A DNA stretch of 29,304 nt from UBA10649 sp964597445 (GCA_964597445.1 CAZQXO010000025.1:1-29304), one strand, 5' to 3'; counted from the first letter of the stretch, positions 7,239 through 15,442 are shown. Made by a program: numbers and translations. Notes: a model not told the origin generated them from the sequence alone.

Positions 7239-7913
7239 TCAGCGCGCGCGCTTGCCGAGACGCTCGACGTCGAGGATGAGCACCTGACGGGACTCCAGTC
7301 GGATCCAGCCGCGCTGCGCGAAGTCGGCGAGGGCCTTGTTGACGGTCTCGCGTGAGGCGCCGACGAGCTGGGCGAGCTCCTCCTGCGTCATGTCGTGAGT
7401 CACGAGCAGGCCCTCTGTCGTCACCTCGCCGAACTTCTCGCCGAGTTCCATGAGCGCCTTGGCCACACGGCCGGGAACGTCGGAGAACACGAGGTCGGCC
7501 ATGGCCTCGTTGGTGCGGCGGATGCGTCGCGCGAGTGCCTGCAGCAGTGCGGCAGCGACTTCAGGGCGACCGCTGAGCCACGGTCGCAGTTGATCGTTGC
7601 CGAGGGCGAGGACGGTCGAGTCGGTGAGTGCCGTGGCGGTGGAGGTGCGCAGTCCGGGATCGAAGAGGCTCAGCTCCCCGAACATCTCGCCCGGGCCGAG
7701 AACGCCGAGCAGCGACTCTCGTCCGTCGGCGGAGGTCTGCCCGAGCTTCACCTTCCCCTCGACGATGACGTACATCTGGTCACCCGGCTGGCCCTCGGAG
7801 AAGATGACATCACCCTTGACGACGTCGCGCGCCACGAGGGAGGCGCGGAGGGCGGCCGCGCCCTCGGGGTCGAGGGCGGAGAACAGCGGCGCGTGGAGGA
7901 AGGCGTCGTCCAT
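7239..7913 (-). CDS. crp: CRP/FNR-family cAMP-responsive regulator
   Basis: A 224-residue global transcription regulator, the same length as M. tuberculosis CRP (Rv3676). The N-terminal cyclic-nucleotide domain contains the phosphate-binding cassette FGELSLFDPGLRTSTA, with Glu80 and Arg89. A long dimerisation helix (about 113-145) leads to a winged helix with TQEELAQLVGASRETVNKAL (176-195) as helix-turn-helix. ATG 7913 gives the family length; the reading frame stays open upstream but that part has no homology. No leaderless motif is seen and the Shine-Dalgarno is weak (GGAG 14 bases away). The gene is divergent from nth with 99 bp between, which holds a palindrome that could serve autoregulation. 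Confidence 0.96.
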   Translation of the reverse strand: MDDAFLHAPLFSALDPEGAAALRASLVARDVVKGDVIFSEGQPGDQMYVIVEGKVKLGQTSADGRESLLGVLGPGEMFGELSLFDPGLRTSTATALTDSTVLALGNDQLRPWLSGRPEVAAALLQALARRIRRTNEAMADLVFSDVPGRVAKALMELGEKFGEVTTEGLLVTHDMTQEELAQLVGASRETVNKALADFAQRGWIRLESRQVLILDVERLGKRAR

Positions 7914-7934
7914 GGTGGTCCACTCCGCTTCGTC

Positions 7935-7952
7935 GTCACCGTCAGGTGTGAC
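7935..7952. promoter_or_regulatory. GTCAC-N8-GTGAC inverted repeat between crp and nth
   Basis: A perfect 5-bp inverted repeat, GTCAC (7935-7939) and GTGAC (7948-7952), 22 bp upstream of the crp start. Its outward order differs from the usual TGTGA-N6-TCACA CRP site, so autoregulation by CRP is only a possibility. Confidence 0.35.
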
Positions 7953-8000
7953 CGTCCCTCGGCGCGGCACTGGAAGCGCGGCACGTCGGGGGCTGACACA

Positions 8001-8006
8001 TACGCT
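8001..8006 (+). promoter_or_regulatory. -10 element of nth operon, leaderless type
   Basis: TACGCT, six bases (ACCGGC), then ATG 8013. It fits TANNNT with transcription starting at the start codon and supports this ATG over any upstream extension of the frame. Confidence 0.65.
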
Positions 8007-8012
8007 ACCGGC

Positions 8013-8735
8013 ATGGCGGGTGACGGGCTCACGGGCATCGGTGAGGAGCCCTCGGCCCTGAAGAGACGGGCCCGGCGCATCGTCAAGGTCCTGGGGGAGA
8101 CCTATCCGGATGCGCGATGCGAACTCGACTTCAGCACTCCGCTGGAGCTGCTCGTCGCCACCGTGCTCAGCGCCCAGTGCACCGACCAGCGGGTCAACTC
8201 GGTGACCCCTGTCCTGTTTGCCCGATACCGCACCGCTGCCGACTATGCCGCGGCTGACCGCGGTGACCTCGAGGCGCTCATCGCACCCACGGGCTTCTTC
8301 CGCCAGAAGGCCACGACCCTCCTGGGCATCGGCCAGGCGATCACCGATCGCTTCGGTGGGCAGGTGCCGGATCGCCTGGAGGATCTGGTCACGCTGCCGG
8401 GAGTCGGACGGAAGACGGCCAATGTCGTGCTGGGAGATGCGTTCGGGGTGCCGGGCATCACCGTCGACACACATCTCGGGCGGCTGGCGCGACGCTTCGG
8501 CTGGACCGCGGAATCGGATCCGGTCAAGGTCGAGCGCGATCTCATGGGCATCTTCCCGCGTCGTGACTGGACCCAGATGTCGCATCGGGTGATCTGGCAC
8601 GGACGACGCTGCTGCCACGCCACGCGGCCTGCCTGCGGAGCCTGCTCTGTCGCGCGCTGGTGCCCGTCCTTCGGATCCGGGCCGACGGACCCGGTCGAGG
8701 CGCAGCGGCTGCTGCGCGACCGCGGGCGTGCCTGA
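8013..8735 (+). CDS. nth: Endonuclease III
   Basis: A 240-residue base-excision repair DNA glycosylase/AP lyase that removes oxidised pyrimidines. The helix-hairpin-helix LPGVGRKTANVVLG contains the Schiff-base Lys134. Catalytic Asp152 follows in VDTHLGR. C201, C208, C211 and C217 form the C-x6-C-x2-C-x5-C ligand set of the [4Fe-4S] cluster. Gln55 in LSAQCTDQRVN is the usual base-flipping region. The start is set by a leaderless promoter. The stop overlaps the next ATG (TGATG), so nth, the Nudix gene and marP form a coupled operon, as around Rv3674c-Rv3671c in M. tuberculosis. Confidence 0.96.
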   Translation: MAGDGLTGIGEEPSALKRRARRIVKVLGETYPDARCELDFSTPLELLVATVLSAQCTDQRVNSVTPVLFARYRTAADYAAADRGDLEALIAPTGFFRQKATTLLGIGQAITDRFGGQVPDRLEDLVTLPGVGRKTANVVLGDAFGVPGITVDTHLGRLARRFGWTAESDPVKVERDLMGIFPRRDWTQMSHRVIWHGRRCCHATRPACGACSVARWCPSFGSGPTDPVEAQRLLRDRGRA

Positions 8736-9406
8736 TGGTGGAGTGGACACGGCAGGGACGCCTGCTGCAATCCCCGGATCGCCTGCCCGAGTGGCTGCGG
8801 CCGCTGGCGGCGCTCGTGCCCGGTCTGCAGGCGGATGACCTCACCCGATTCGTTCCCCCCCACGGTGAGGGTCGTCACTCGGCCGTGCTCCTGCTCTTCG
8901 GCCCCGATCGGGAGCTCCTGCTCATCCAGCGGGCGAGCACGATGCGTGCGCACGCAGGACAGCCGGCGCTCCCCGGCGGCGCCGTCGATGCCGGTGACGA
9001 CTCCGTCATCGAGACGGCCCTGCGCGAGGCGCACGAGGAGACCGGACTCGATCCCGCGGGCGTCGAGGTGTTCGGGCAGCTTCCCGACCTGTGGGTGCCT
9101 GTGACCGGGTTCGTCGTCACGCCCGTGCTCGGATGGTGGGCTCACCCGTCCCCGGTCTGGGCGCGGGACCCCGCCGAGGTCTCCAGCGTGCACCGCATCG
9201 GGATCGACGAGTTCGTCGACCCGAGCCACCGGTGCCGCGTCGCGCACCCGTCCGGCTACGTCGGGCCCGGCTTCGAGGTCCGTGGCCTGCTCGTGTGGGG
9301 GTTCACGGCCGGACTGATCTCAGGACTGATCGACCGCGCAGGGTGGGCCCGTCCGTGGGACGAGTCCCGCATCGTGTCGCTCGACGAGCAGGAGCCGGTT
9401 CCGTGA
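8735..9406 (+). CDS. CoA-pyrophosphatase-type Nudix hydrolase
   Basis: A 223-residue Nudix hydrolase. Before the Nudix box it has the extra block typical of coenzyme A pyrophosphatases (LLLIQRASTMRAHAGQPALP). The box itself reads GGAVDAGD, then ALREAHEETGLDP, with Asp in place of the first Glu, as usual in this subgroup. The family cleaves CoA or oxidised CoA to phosphopantetheine and 3',5'-ADP. The start overlaps the nth stop by one base and the stop overlaps the marP GTG by three. It corresponds in position to Rv3672c. The substrate assignment is by motif only. Confidence 0.9.
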   Translation: MVEWTRQGRLLQSPDRLPEWLRPLAALVPGLQADDLTRFVPPHGEGRHSAVLLLFGPDRELLLIQRASTMRAHAGQPALPGGAVDAGDDSVIETALREAHEETGLDPAGVEVFGQLPDLWVPVTGFVVTPVLGWWAHPSPVWARDPAEVSSVHRIGIDEFVDPSHRCRVAHPSGYVGPGFEVRGLLVWGFTAGLISGLIDRAGWARPWDESRIVSLDEQEPVP

Positions 9407-10590
9407 CCGTCGTGGACTGGGTCCTCATCGGAGCCCTCGTCGTCTTCGCCATCGCGGGGTGGTTCCGCGGCTTCGTGGCCGGCCTGCTGTCGTTCATCGG
9501 ATTCCTCGGTGGCGGCCTCGCGGCAGCCTTCGTCCTTCCGGGCATCGTCGACGGACTCATCGAGGCGGAGTGGCTCAAGGTCGCCGCGGTCGCTCTCGGC
9601 GTCCTGATCGTCGCGCTCATCGGCCAGTTCGCGGCATCGATGCTCGGTCAGCGCCTGCGGAGCGGCATCACGTGGCGTCCCGTGCGACTGGTCGACAACG
9701 TCGCGGGAGCGGCGCTCAATGTCTTCGCCTTCGCGGCCGTCGTGTGGATCATCGCCAGTGCGCTCGCCTACCTGCCCGTCAGCGCAGTGTCGGAGCAGGT
9801 GACGTCCTCGCGCGTTCTCGTGGCACTCGACTCCCTGGTCCCTCCGCAGGCGCGCAACGCCTTCGGCAGCCTGCGAGCCCTTGTCGGGCAGACCGATGTG
9901 CCACGCGTCTTCTCCGGCCTCGCCCAGATCACCGGACCGGATGTGGATCCCCCGGATCCGGCTGCCGTCACCGAGGCCATCGACGAGGCACGGGACTCCA
10001 TCGTGCTCGTGACGGGCGAGGCTCCGGAGTGCTCCTCGTCGGTCACGGGAAGCGGCTTCGTCATCCAATCGGGCCTCGTCATGACCAATGCCCATGTCGT
10101 CGCCGGCATCGACACGCCTGCGGTGCGCGTTCGCCAGGGCGATGAGCCACTGCGTGCATCCGTCGTCTACTTCGATCCGCAGATCGACATCGCCCTGCTG
10201 TCCGTCCCCGCGTTGGACTCGGTCCCCCTGCCGCTCGCTGGCGAGAGCGCGCGTTCGGGCGACCCCGCGGTGCTGGCGGGCTTCCCCGAGTCGGGCCCGT
10301 ACCGCGCTGAGCCTGCTCGCGTGCGCACGATGGTGCGGGCGATGGGCGACGACATCTACGGGCAGGCGGGAGTCGAGCGTGAGGTGTACGTCTTCCGGGG
10401 GGTCGTGCTGCCGGGCAACTCCGGCGGTCCGCTCATGACACAGGACGCCCGCGTCCTGGGCATGGTGTTCGGGGCTGACGAGCAGGCCGAGGACACGGGG
10501 TACGCGCTGACGGCGAGCGCTCTCCAGAATGCGCTGGCCGAGCCGCGGCGAGGGCTCGCCGATACGGGAACGTGCCGCCTGGCCGAGTGA
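9403..10590 (+). CDS. marP: MarP-type membrane serine protease
   Basis: A 395-residue periplasmic serine protease anchored by four N-terminal transmembrane helices (CvpA/colicin V production-like domain, about residues 1-125). The chymotrypsin-like domain has the full triad: His231 in TNAHVVAG, Asp262 in DPQIDIALL and Ser340 in LPGNSGGPL. M. tuberculosis MarP (Rv3671c, 397 residues) has nearly identical spacing and is required for acid resistance through activation of a peptidoglycan hydrolase. Two cysteines, in the segments ECSSS and TGTCR, could form a disulfide, as in that protein. Translation starts at GTG 9403, which overlaps the preceding stop (GTGA). Confidence 0.95.
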   Translation: MTVVDWVLIGALVVFAIAGWFRGFVAGLLSFIGFLGGGLAAAFVLPGIVDGLIEAEWLKVAAVALGVLIVALIGQFAASMLGQRLRSGITWRPVRLVDNVAGAALNVFAFAAVVWIIASALAYLPVSAVSEQVTSSRVLVALDSLVPPQARNAFGSLRALVGQTDVPRVFSGLAQITGPDVDPPDPAAVTEAIDEARDSIVLVTGEAPECSSSVTGSGFVIQSGLVMTNAHVVAGIDTPAVRVRQGDEPLRASVVYFDPQIDIALLSVPALDSVPLPLAGESARSGDPAVLAGFPESGPYRAEPARVRTMVRAMGDDIYGQAGVEREVYVFRGVVLPGNSGGPLMTQDARVLGMVFGADEQAEDTGYALTASALQNALAEPRRGLADTGTCRLAE

Positions 10591-10603
10591 CGGCCGGCGG
10601 ACG

Positions 10604-12271
10604 TCAGGGAGCGAGCTCCTGCGCGACGAGATAGGCCACCGCGAGTCCGCGCCCGAGGGCGAAGCCGCTGTTGTAGCCGCTGCCCATCGTCGTCAGTGCG
10701 GCAACCGACCCGACCGCGTACAGGCCGGGGATGACCTCACCGGACTCGTGCAGCACGCGCCCGTCTCCGTCGGCGCGGAGCCCGCTCGATCCGATGCCGG
10801 TACCGACGAACTTCAGGCGCGTCCCGTAGAACGGAGGCTCGGTGAGAGGGCCGAGTACGGGATTCGGCTCGTGCGCGGGATCACCGGCGAATCGGAGGAT
10901 GAACGGCACGCTCCCTCGACCGAACTCCGGATCCTCACCGCGTTCGGCATGCTCGTTGAAGCGTGCGACCGTGCGCGCGAGCTCCTCTCCATCCACGCCG
11001 AGATGCGACCCGAGCATCACGAGGTCATCGGCCTGCATGACGAACTCGGCTGGGTACTCGCCGCCGGGAGGAGTGAGGCCGAGTCCGTACTTGCGATGAT
11101 GCTGCTCGTCCCAGATGAGGAAGAACGGCAGGTGACGCTCCTCGGGGTTCAGGACGCCGCGCACGATGGTGACCCAATAGCTGTCATCGCAGAACCGACG
11201 ACCGGCGCGATCGACCATGAGGCAGTGGGGCAGCGCGTATTCGGGGCCGTTCGACACACCCGTCGCGGAACGCGAGTTCCAGCCCGGGACGATCGGCACC
11301 CGTGTCGCGGGAACGCGGGCGATGGCGGCGCCGACCTCCCGTGCCATCGTGATGCCCCCACCGGTGAGGCTCGTCGGGGCCAGGCTGCTGAAGTCCTCCG
11401 GACCGAGTCCGAGGAACTCCTCGACCAGCTCGGGATTCCAGTCGTAGGTGCTCGTCGCGAGGACGACGGGACCATGGAGCTCCACGGGTCCGTCCGGGGA
11501 GTCGGCGCGCACGCCGACCACAGCGCCGGTCTCGTCGGTGATCAATGACGAGACCGGAGTCGACAGTCGGATCTCGACGCCGGGCTCGCACAGGACGCGC
11601 GCGAGGAAGCTGGCGACGACGCCGGTGCCGAACGTGAGCGGGTCACCGTCGCGGGCGGCGGGCCCGGCGATATCGGTCTTGCCGAAGGCCGGCACACCGG
11701 CGTGCTGCGCGATCTCGTCGTCCTCCGTCGGCTCGTCCGCGGCCACGGAGGAGGAGCGGCGACCCTTGACGTGCATCTCGGCGTACGTCATGCCCACGGG
11801 GAAGTTCGGGCTCACCCGCAGGCGATCGCGCCACTCGCCGAGCTCGGAGCCGTCGATGACAGCGTTGGTCAGGTACCGACCGACCTCGAGCGCACCCTCG
11901 GCCTCCGCGTGGTAGTCCGCGAGGTCGGGGATGATCTCCCAGCGGATCGCGCCCACGCTCTCCCAGTACTCCATCGCCTCGGGAGCCATATCGAGCCAGC
12001 GCTTCATGGCGACCTCATCGAGCAGGTCGGGATGCTCGCTCGTCAGATCACGCACGTAGGCCTCGGCGAGCCCGAGGTCATCAGCGATTCCCTCGCGCGC
12101 CGCCACGTGGTTGGCACCGACCCACACCATGCCGCCGGAGTACGCCGCTGCGCCGCCGACCATGTCACTGGACTCGAGCACCACGGCCCGGCCTCCGCGC
12201 AGGGCCACCCCGAGGGCGGTGGCAAGACCGGACAGTCCGGCTCCGACGACGATGACGGGTGGGGTGCTCAC
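10604..12271 (-). CDS. FAD-dependent oxidoreductase, KstD/fumarate reductase-like
   Basis: A 555-residue flavoprotein of the FAD_binding_2 family. The Rossmann motif VVGAGLSGLATALG (residues 9-22) is at the N-terminus. A GGAAAYSGGMVWVG segment contacts FAD, and the C-terminal GLYAVGSVAALTTMGSGYNSG motif closes the flavin site. This layout matches 3-ketosteroid delta-1-dehydrogenase and related flavoproteins, but there is no other steroid gene nearby, so the substrate is unknown. I chose GTG 12271 because AGGAGG lies four bases upstream; an upstream GTG at 12301 has no such site and overlaps the DUF309 stop. It is the last gene of a minus-strand operon with the hydrolase and DUF309 genes. Confidence 0.85.
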   Translation of the reverse strand: MSTPPVIVVGAGLSGLATALGVALRGGRAVVLESSDMVGGAAAYSGGMVWVGANHVAAREGIADDLGLAEAYVRDLTSEHPDLLDEVAMKRWLDMAPEAMEYWESVGAIRWEIIPDLADYHAEAEGALEVGRYLTNAVIDGSELGEWRDRLRVSPNFPVGMTYAEMHVKGRRSSSVAADEPTEDDEIAQHAGVPAFGKTDIAGPAARDGDPLTFGTGVVASFLARVLCEPGVEIRLSTPVSSLITDETGAVVGVRADSPDGPVELHGPVVLATSTYDWNPELVEEFLGLGPEDFSSLAPTSLTGGGITMAREVGAAIARVPATRVPIVPGWNSRSATGVSNGPEYALPHCLMVDRAGRRFCDDSYWVTIVRGVLNPEERHLPFFLIWDEQHHRKYGLGLTPPGGEYPAEFVMQADDLVMLGSHLGVDGEELARTVARFNEHAERGEDPEFGRGSVPFILRFAGDPAHEPNPVLGPLTEPPFYGTRLKFVGTGIGSSGLRADGDGRVLHESGEVIPGLYAVGSVAALTTMGSGYNSGFALGRGLAVAYLVAQELAP

Positions 12272-12297
12272 GTGGCCTCCTGCGCTGGGATGCTCGG

Positions 12298-12705
12298 TCA
12301 CAGTAGCGAGCGGCAGCGCTCCCGAACCGGGTCAAGGGAGAGGTCTTCGTCACGTTCGCCGGCGAGGCCGTCGAGGGCGCGGGCGGCCAGCCTCCGTGCA
12401 CCTTCGGCATTGCCCCGGGCAGCGTGGGTCTCCGCGGCGCCCCACTGGGCCAGGGCCCGCCAGACGCCCCGGTCCTGGGCGGCGCAGGTGCGCCAGCGCT
12501 GCTCGCAGACCTCATGGGCATGAAAGGGCAGTCCCGCGTCGAGTGCGGACCAGGCGGCGCGAAGCACGTCCGGATCGGACAGAGCGGTGATGTCCGGAAC
12601 ATCCGGCGCACGATCGACGTCCGGTGCCGTCCACGGCAGCGGCCTCCCGGCGCGGTCCCGCGGACGCTCAGTCGGCCGGTCTGAACGCTGAGCGTCCGAG
12701 GTCAT
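12298..12705 (-). CDS. DUF309 family protein
   Basis: A 135-residue protein. Residues 42-120 are helical and hold the DUF309 signature: the FHAHEVCEQRWR stretch (61-72), followed by a second helix with QWGAAETHAARGN. The conserved His and Glu residues suggest metal or substrate binding, but no function is established for the family. The first 40 residues are rich in Arg, Asp and Pro and probably disordered. The start overlaps the hydrolase stop (ATGA), and the flavoprotein starts 27 bp downstream, so the three genes should be co-expressed. Confidence 0.85.
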   Translation of the reverse strand: MTSDAQRSDRPTERPRDRAGRPLPWTAPDVDRAPDVPDITALSDPDVLRAAWSALDAGLPFHAHEVCEQRWRTCAAQDRGVWRALAQWGAAETHAARGNAEGARRLAARALDGLAGERDEDLSLDPVRERCRSLL

Positions 12706-13622
12706 GTCCGGTCTGTCTCCGCGAGCCAGGGCAGGAGCGCGTCGATGAGCTCCTGCGGTCGTTCCTCCTGTGGAAAGTGGCCACAGGGCAGGTCGACGCG
12801 GGTGTAGGCGGCTCGCACGTACTCCTCACTCCCGTCGACGGAGGACGAGAGCACCATCGGATCCTCGCTGCCCTGGATCTGAAGGACGGGGCACTGGATG
12901 GGCGCCTCCATCAGCGCCATGTAGCTCAGGCCGTCGGGTCGCAGGACGGAGCGCACGGCCCAACGGTGGTACTCGATTGCCGTGTGCGCGGTGGGCCAGC
13001 GCAGGAACGCGGCGCGGTAGGTCGCGGCGGTGTCGTCATCGAGCCACGTCGCGTCGGCGCTCCACTCGGCAAGCAACTCGCCGACGCGCGCACCGTCCTC
13101 GGCTGTCAGCGACCTCTCGGGCAGGAACGGCATCTGGAAACCGACCGCATAGCCCATGGCCCGGCGCTGGCGGCGGTTCCCGGCGAGAGCCGCGCGAAGG
13201 CGTCGGGGATGCGGCATCGCGATCGGGACGATGCCGCGGACCACTTCCGGCTCGAGCACGGCGGTCGACCACGCCGCCAGGGCTCCCCATCCGTGCCCGA
13301 CGATCACCGCGTTCGTCAGGCCGAGGCTGCGGATGACACCGGCGACGTCAGCGGCGAGCGTGCGGGGGTCGTAACCCTCAGGCGGGTGGTCGCTGCCGCC
13401 GTAGCCGCGAAGATCCATCGCGATGGCCCGGTACCCGGCCTCCGCGAGCGCGACCACCTGACGACGCCAGGTCCACCAGAACGTGGGGAAGCCGTGCAGC
13501 AGCAGGACCGCTGGACCCGAACCGAGGTCGACCACGTGGAATCGCGCTCCATTGGCGGCGATGTCGCGGTGCGTCCACTCCCCGGGGGCGCGGATGACCG
13601 ATTCAGGATCGGGAACGGCCAC
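12702..13622 (-). CDS. Alpha/beta hydrolase, epoxide-hydrolase-like, lacking nucleophile
   Basis: A 306-residue alpha/beta hydrolase fold related to epoxide hydrolases and to EphE of M. tuberculosis. The oxyanion-hole motif HGFP (43-46), acid Asp254 (GSEDP) and base His282 (CGHFPQEE) are present. The nucleophile elbow reads VGHGWGA, so position 111, Asp in epoxide hydrolases and Ser in esterases, is Gly. On the DNA the codon is GGA and the frame is intact, so this is not a sequencing frameshift. The protein is probably not a classical hydrolase; it may bind a ligand or use another mechanism. Its start is three bases from the holin-like gene stop, and its stop overlaps DUF309. Confidence 0.85.
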   Translation of the reverse strand: MAVPDPESVIRAPGEWTHRDIAANGARFHVVDLGSGPAVLLLHGFPTFWWTWRRQVVALAEAGYRAIAMDLRGYGGSDHPPEGYDPRTLAADVAGVIRSLGLTNAVIVGHGWGALAAWSTAVLEPEVVRGIVPIAMPHPRRLRAALAGNRRQRRAMGYAVGFQMPFLPERSLTAEDGARVGELLAEWSADATWLDDDTAATYRAAFLRWPTAHTAIEYHRWAVRSVLRPDGLSYMALMEAPIQCPVLQIQGSEDPMVLSSSVDGSEEYVRAAYTRVDLPCGHFPQEERPQELIDALLPWLAETDRT

Positions 13623-13625
13623 CGG

Positions 13626-14060
13626 TCACGTGGCCGGGGGAGGTGTCGTCGCGCCCGGCGTGACGGCGTTCGGCGCGGGGGCACCCGAGAGTGCCGCCTT
13701 CGTCCGCTCGAGTTCGGACTTCGACAGGGAGGGAGCGTCGATCTCGCTGAAGTTCTTGCGCGCCAGGAAGCCCGTGATGGCAGCGATCAGGATCAGCAGC
13801 CCGGCCACGATCAGCATTCCCGCCCAGACGGGAAGCCCGACGGCGACCAGGGCGAAGGCGAGGGTGAGCAGGAGGAAGAGGGTGGCGAACGTCGCGACGA
13901 CGGCCGTCACGAGGCCCATCGCCGCACCCATGCCGATCTTGCCGCCGGTGGCGGACATCTCCGCCTGCAGCAGGGCGACCTGGGCACGCGCCAGGCGCTG
14001 CGCATCCGAGACCGTCTTGGTCACCAGCTGGGCGATGCTGGGCTGCGGTTGCGGGGGCAT
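13626..14060 (-). CDS. Phage-holin-fold (DUF1469-type) membrane protein
   Basis: A 144-residue protein with an amphipathic N-terminal helix (9-40), two transmembrane helices (about 43-75 and 78-100) and a Pro/Ala-rich cytoplasmic tail. This is the layout of the phage holin 3_6/DUF1469 family, which is common in actinobacterial chromosomes and not itself a sign of prophage. The role is unknown; related proteins are suspected of acting in envelope homeostasis. ATG 14060 has a strong GGAGGAA Shine-Dalgarno five bases upstream. The next gene begins three bases after its stop, so it heads the hydrolase-DUF309-flavoprotein operon. The 57-bp gap to nhaA shows no T-tailed hairpin. Confidence 0.82.
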   Translation of the reverse strand: MPPQPQPSIAQLVTKTVSDAQRLARAQVALLQAEMSATGGKIGMGAAMGLVTAVVATFATLFLLLTLAFALVAVGLPVWAGMLIVAGLLILIAAITGFLARKNFSEIDAPSLSKSELERTKAALSGAPAPNAVTPGATTPPPAT

Positions 14061-14117
14061 GGTTCCTCCGTTTCGGTGCGGCTCTGCCGAGCTGGGCGCT
14101 CGCGAGCCCCCGTCAGG

Positions 14118-15404
14118 CTAGCGGGGATCGTCCTGCTGGTACACGTCCGGGATTCCGTCGCCGTCCTCGTCGCGGTTCTCGATGGCGTGGATGCGGGAGT
14201 AGTGACGCCCGCGCAGGGTCAGCGCCACCGCGGCGAGCAGGGCTGCCACGAGGGAGGCCGCGAGGATCGCACCCTTGGCGGACTCGAGGAGCAGCAGATC
14301 ATCCTGATAGCCCAGTTCGGCGATCAGCAGCGCCACCGTGAAGCCGATGCCGGCAAGGATCCCGACGGCGGTGATGTCGCGCCAGGCGATGCCGGGGGCG
14401 AGTGAGGCCCGGGTGAACGTCGCCATGAGCCAGGCGCCGAGGAAGACGCCGATCGGCTTGCCCAGGACCAGGCCCAGGATGATGCCGATCGCGACGGGCT
14501 CCGTCAGGGCCGAGGTGATCCCGATGGCCCGCAGGTCGACGCCGGCAGCCATGAACGCGAAGATCGGGACGGCGATTCCCGCGCTGATCGGGTGGACGCG
14601 ATGGGCGAGCCGGTCCGCGGGCGACTCCTCCTCGCCCGGATCCCGACGCACCCGCGTGAGAAGACCGAGGATGACGCCGGCGACGGTGGCGTGCACGCCG
14701 CTCTCGTGCGTGAAGTACCAGGCGAGCAGCGCGACCGGGATGTAGAGGGCCGGTGACGTCCAGCGCATCTTCTGCGCGATCGCATAGACGACGAACATGG
14801 CGATCGCGGCGAGGAACCACGGCAGGCTGAACTTGTCGGAGTAGAAGATCGCGATGACGGCGATGGCGCCGAGGTCGTCGACGACGGCGAGGGTCAGGAG
14901 GAAGGCACGCAGGGCGACGGGAAGGCGACGACCGAAGACGGCGAGCACGGCGAGGGCGAACGCGATGTCCGTCGCCATTGGAATGCCCCACCCGGTCAGG
15001 TCGCCGCGCTCCATGCTGCTGTTGACCGCGACGAAGATGAGTGCGGGCACGAGCATGCCGCCGAGGGCCGCGGCGGCCGGCACGACCGCCTGCGCGGGCT
15101 TGCTCAGGGAGCCGACGACCAGCTCATGCTTGAGCTCGAGTCCGACGACGAAGAAGAAGATCGCCAGCAGACCGTCTGCGGCCCACACTCCGAGGGGCAG
15201 GTTCAGTCCGAGGGACTCCGGACCGATCGTGAAGGAGATGAGGCTGAGGTAGCTGTCACCCCACGGGGAGTTGACCCAGATGAGTGCGATCGCTGCAGCA
15301 GCGATCAGCAGGACCCCACCGACCGTCTCGTCGCGCAGGTAGGCGAGCAGCCACCCACGCTCCCGAAGTGACGGACGCGCGAGGATCTCGTGCGACTCCG
15401 TCAT
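14118..15404 (-). CDS. nhaA: Na+/H+ antiporter NhaA
   Basis: A 428-residue inner-membrane antiporter that exchanges Na+ (or Li+) for protons and helps control pH and sodium. The ion-site aspartates are visible in ATDIAFALAVL (equivalent of Asp133 in E. coli NhaA) and VVDDLGAIAV (Asp163/Asp164). About twelve helices can be traced. The last 19 residues form a hydrophilic tail with DEDGDGIPD (412-420), which resembles the calcium-binding loops of thrombospondin type 3 repeats. ATG 15404 has TAGGGT exactly six bases upstream, so it is probably also transcribed as a leaderless mRNA, independently of acs 38 bp upstream. Confidence 0.95.
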   Translation of the reverse strand: MTESHEILARPSLRERGWLLAYLRDETVGGVLLIAAAAIALIWVNSPWGDSYLSLISFTIGPESLGLNLPLGVWAADGLLAIFFFVVGLELKHELVVGSLSKPAQAVVPAAAALGGMLVPALIFVAVNSSMERGDLTGWGIPMATDIAFALAVLAVFGRRLPVALRAFLLTLAVVDDLGAIAVIAIFYSDKFSLPWFLAAIAMFVVYAIAQKMRWTSPALYIPVALLAWYFTHESGVHATVAGVILGLLTRVRRDPGEEESPADRLAHRVHPISAGIAVPIFAFMAAGVDLRAIGITSALTEPVAIGIILGLVLGKPIGVFLGAWLMATFTRASLAPGIAWRDITAVGILAGIGFTVALLIAELGYQDDLLLLESAKGAILAASLVAALLAAVALTLRGRHYSRIHAIENRDEDGDGIPDVYQQDDPR

Positions 15405-15410
15405 GTTGCC

Positions 15411-15416
15411 ACCCTA
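15411..15416 (-). promoter_or_regulatory. -10 element of nhaA, leaderless type
   Basis: On the minus strand TAGGGT, six bases (GGCAAC), then ATG 15404. Just upstream, at 15418-15430, a CCCGG/CCGGG inverted repeat overlaps where the -35 would sit and could be an operator. Confidence 0.6.
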
Positions 15417-15442
15417 ACCCGGGCACCGGGCGTGAGGCCTGA

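Noticed and set aside
10588..10606. TGACG/CGTCA inverted repeat as a bidirectional terminator between marP and the flavoprotein gene
   Set aside because: The arms are mostly the two opposing TGA stop codons plus one or two bases, and there is no T-tract.
12272..12301. Upstream GTG start (12301) for the KstD-like flavoprotein
   Set aside because: The downstream GTG 12271 has a perfect AGGAGG and keeps the Rossmann motif near the N-terminus; the upstream start would overlap the DUF309 stop without a ribosome site.
13626..14060. Holin-like protein as a sign of a prophage
   Set aside because: The DUF1469/holin 3_6 fold is common in actinobacterial chromosomes and no phage genes, integrase or att repeats are nearby.
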